Shown here: in pieces, positions 62,455 to 64,000 of the stretch | Layout: each line of letters opens with the position of its first letter | Position numbering within the stretch: position 1 is the first letter of the stretch | Source of the DNA: Planctomycetes bacterium UBA2386 | Lineage (GTDB): Bacteria > Planctomycetota > UBA1135 > UBA2386 | Direction of reading: 5' to 3' | Length of the DNA stretch: 64,000 bases | NCBI GenBank assembly: GCA_002343845.1 | Contig: DDSQ01000175.1 | Coordinates: 1 to 64,000 of the forward strand | Notes under the pieces: generated by a model | What the model was told of the DNA's origin: nothing | The model's input: the letters and a program-made list of their open reading frames with translations, nothing else | Database searches by the model: none | Made by a program: the position numbers and the translations under genes

Positions 62455-64000
62455 TCAGCCGCGCGCGGACAGGCGCCGCCGCAGCACGAGCCACTGCACG
62501 ACGGGTGTCAACACCAGCGACAGTCCCAGGCACAACGTCTGGCCGCCGATGACGACGACGGCGATCGCCTTGCGTTCCTCCGCGCCGGGACCGGTGCCGA
62601 CGGCGAGCGGCAACATGCCGGCGACGAACGCGAGCGTCGTCATCAGGATCGGCCGCAGCCGGTGGCAGCTGCCCTGAAGGACCGCCTCGTACGCCGGCAC
62701 GCCCTTCGCCAGCAGTTGGTTCGTGTGGTCGACCTGCAGGATCGCGTTCTTCTTGACCATCCCGACCAGCACGAGCATCCCGAGTGCGGAGTAGAGGTTG
62801 AAGGTCTCGCCGGTCGCCCACAGCGACACCAGCGCGCAGGGCAATGCGATCGGGATCGCCAGCAGGATGATCAGCGGCTGGCCGAAGCTCTCGAACTGCG
62901 CCGCCAGGATCATGTACATGAACGCGACCGCGAGCAGGAACGCGAACAGGAACTCGACCAGGAACTGCTCGAGCTCGCGGGCGCTGCCGGACACGGCGGT
63001 CGTGTACTCGGCCGGCAAGTGCAGTTCGCCGGCCAGCCTGCGCAACTGGCCCACCGCATCCGCGAGGGCAACGCCCGGCGGCGGGTTGCCGCGCAGGTTC
63101 GCCTGCCGCTGGCGATCCATGCGGTCGATGCGCGACGACGTGATCGCCGGCTCGATCTGCACCAGGTTGTCGGCGCGCACGGTGCCGCCGTCGGCGCGCC
63201 CGACCAGCAGCTCGCCGATGCGTTCGACGCGGTCGCGATCCTCGGCACGAACGCGCAACCGCACGTCGTACTCCTCGTCGATCTTGGGATCGCGGAAGCG
63301 CGACACCTCGGTCTCGCCGCCGACCATCAGCCGCAGGGCCGTCGCGATGTCGCGCGTCGAAACGCCGAGCTCCGCCGCGCGAGGACGGTCGATCTGCACG
63401 CGCAGTTCCGGGCGGCGCAGGCGCAGCGTGGTGTCGAGGTTCGGCAGGCCGCTCTCGGCGGCAGCGCCCCGCAGCGTCTCGATGTGGCGCGCGAGTGTTT
63501 GCAGGTCCGGGCCGCGGATCGCGAAGTCGAGCGCGAACGGCCCGCCGCCGAGGTTGATGCCGCGCTGGTTGCGCAGCTGCACGCGCACGTCGGGCAACCG
63601 GCTCAACCGCCGCTGCAGGCTGCCCATCACGTCCCGCTGCGTGTAGTTGCCGCGGAACGCCGCCAGCGGCTCGCCCGCCCACAGGCTCGACCACAGCCGC
63701 CCGAGGGAGAACTTGCGCTCCGCGTGCGGCGCGATCTTCACGTAGACGCTGCCGTTCGAGAGGCCGGCGAAGAAGCCGCCGCCGACCTGCGTGAGCGTCG
63801 TGCGCACCGCCGGCTCCGCGGCGAGTTCGGCCTCGACGACCCGCATCACCTGGTCCATCGCCGGCAGGCTGACGTCGTCCGGACCGGTGACGCTGATCTC
63901 GAACTCGCCCTCGTCGACGTCGCTCGGCACGAAGTCCTGCCGCACGAGCCCGCCGAGCCACGGGATCGTCGCGACGACCAACGTCGCGACCGCCGCCACG
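62455..64000 (-). CDS. RND-family efflux transporter (AcrB type), C-terminal half; 5' end outside window
   Basis: 515 residues visible out of about 1,050. It starts in the porter domain following TM7 (FVPSDVDEGEFEISV), continues through the second periplasmic porter region and ends with TM8-TM12. MVKKNAILQVDHTN in TM10 carries the conserved Lys of the proton relay. The N-terminal half lies beyond 64000. It pumps substrates out with a membrane-fusion protein and outer-membrane channel not in view. Substrate unknown. Confidence 0.92.
   Translation of the reverse strand, partial: VAAVATLVVATIPWLGGLVRQDFVPSDVDEGEFEISVTGPDDVSLPAMDQVMRVVEAELAAEPAVRTTLTQVGGGFFAGLSNGSVYVKIAPHAERKFSLGRLWSSLWAGEPLAAFRGNYTQRDVMGSLQRRLSRLPDVRVQLRNQRGINLGGGPFALDFAIRGPDLQTLARHIETLRGAAAESGLPNLDTTLRLRRPELRVQIDRPRAAELGVSTRDIATALRLMVGGETEVSRFRDPKIDEEYDVRLRVRAEDRDRVERIGELLVGRADGGTVRADNLVQIEPAITSSRIDRMDRQRQANLRGNPPPGVALADAVGQLRRLAGELHLPAEYTTAVSGSARELEQFLVEFLFAFLLAVAFMYMILAAQFESFGQPLIILLAIPIALPCALVSLWATGETFNLYSALGMLVLVGMVKKNAILQVDHTNQLLAKGVPAYEAVLQGSCHRLRPILMTTLAFVAGMLPLAVGTGPGAEERKAIAVVVIGGQTLCLGLSLVLTPVVQWLVLRRRLSARG

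Overview
This window is very GC-rich, densely packed bacterial chromosome. The gene content points to a member of the Planctomycetota (inference). The evidence is a PEP-CTERM protein beside an acyl-CoA ligase of the exosortase-associated type, a large co-oriented cluster of type II secretion/type IV pilus-like genes with LamG-like pseudopilins and a 1,727-residue GspK-like protein, DUF4388/PEGA/PQQ hybrid proteins, and secreted proteins ending in a hydrophobic C-terminal module. I see no insertion sequence, prophage, integrase or CRISPR array. Genes mostly abut or overlap by 1-30 bp, and several convergent pairs have stop codons 0-10 bp apart.

Layout. 1-2541 is the 3' part of gcvP (glycine cleavage P-protein). 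2672-7190 is a four-gene block: a membrane protein, a fusion of a degenerate UDP-GlcNAc 2-epimerase-like domain with a DegT/WbpE aminotransferase, a Gfo/Idh/MocA sugar-nucleotide dehydrogenase and a WbpD-like N-acetyltransferase. Together the last three would make a 2,3-diamino (uronic acid) nucleotide sugar for a surface glycan. A secreted YetA/rhamnogalacturonan-lyase-like lipoprotein converges on it. 9625-12221 holds tRNA-Leu and a ferredoxin / ThiF-MoeB E1-like / cysteine desulfurase operon. 12232-17392 is a divergent pair: an exported HEAT-like protein and a DUF4388-TPR-PEGA-PQQ protein. 17752-27292 holds a PEP-CTERM lipoprotein, an RluA pseudouridine synthase, an APC permease, an NhaC-type antiporter, a NUDIX hydrolase, the AMP-forming ligase and tRNA-Glu.

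27368-46285 is scpB followed by the main accessory region. Eleven minus-strand genes, read from 46285 down to 28266, encode FHA, PilM-PilN fusion, PilO-like, TPR/LamG-like, GspG-like, GspH+LamG, giant GspK-like, GspJ-like, GspI-like, a CxxC-tailed periplasmic protein and a parvulin lipoprotein. Nearly all are linked by 1-28 bp overlaps or gaps under 15 bp, which suggests one transcript driven from a promoter-like site at 46406-46433. They look like the inner-membrane assembly platform plus the complete set of minor pseudopilins of a secretion/pilus machine whose motor ATPase, GspF/PilC and secretin must lie elsewhere. This is the best candidate in the window for an undescribed system.

46499-64000 is mostly housekeeping and proteolysis: rsmE, a secreted 741-residue protein, a tricorn-like protease, an RlmI-type rRNA methyltransferase, a 5'-3' exonuclease, a CoA-pyrophosphatase-like NUDIX protein, the rpmI-rplT-pheS-pheT operon, a polytopic membrane protein, a short S46 dipeptidyl-peptidase, and the C-terminal half of an RND efflux pump cut by the window edge.
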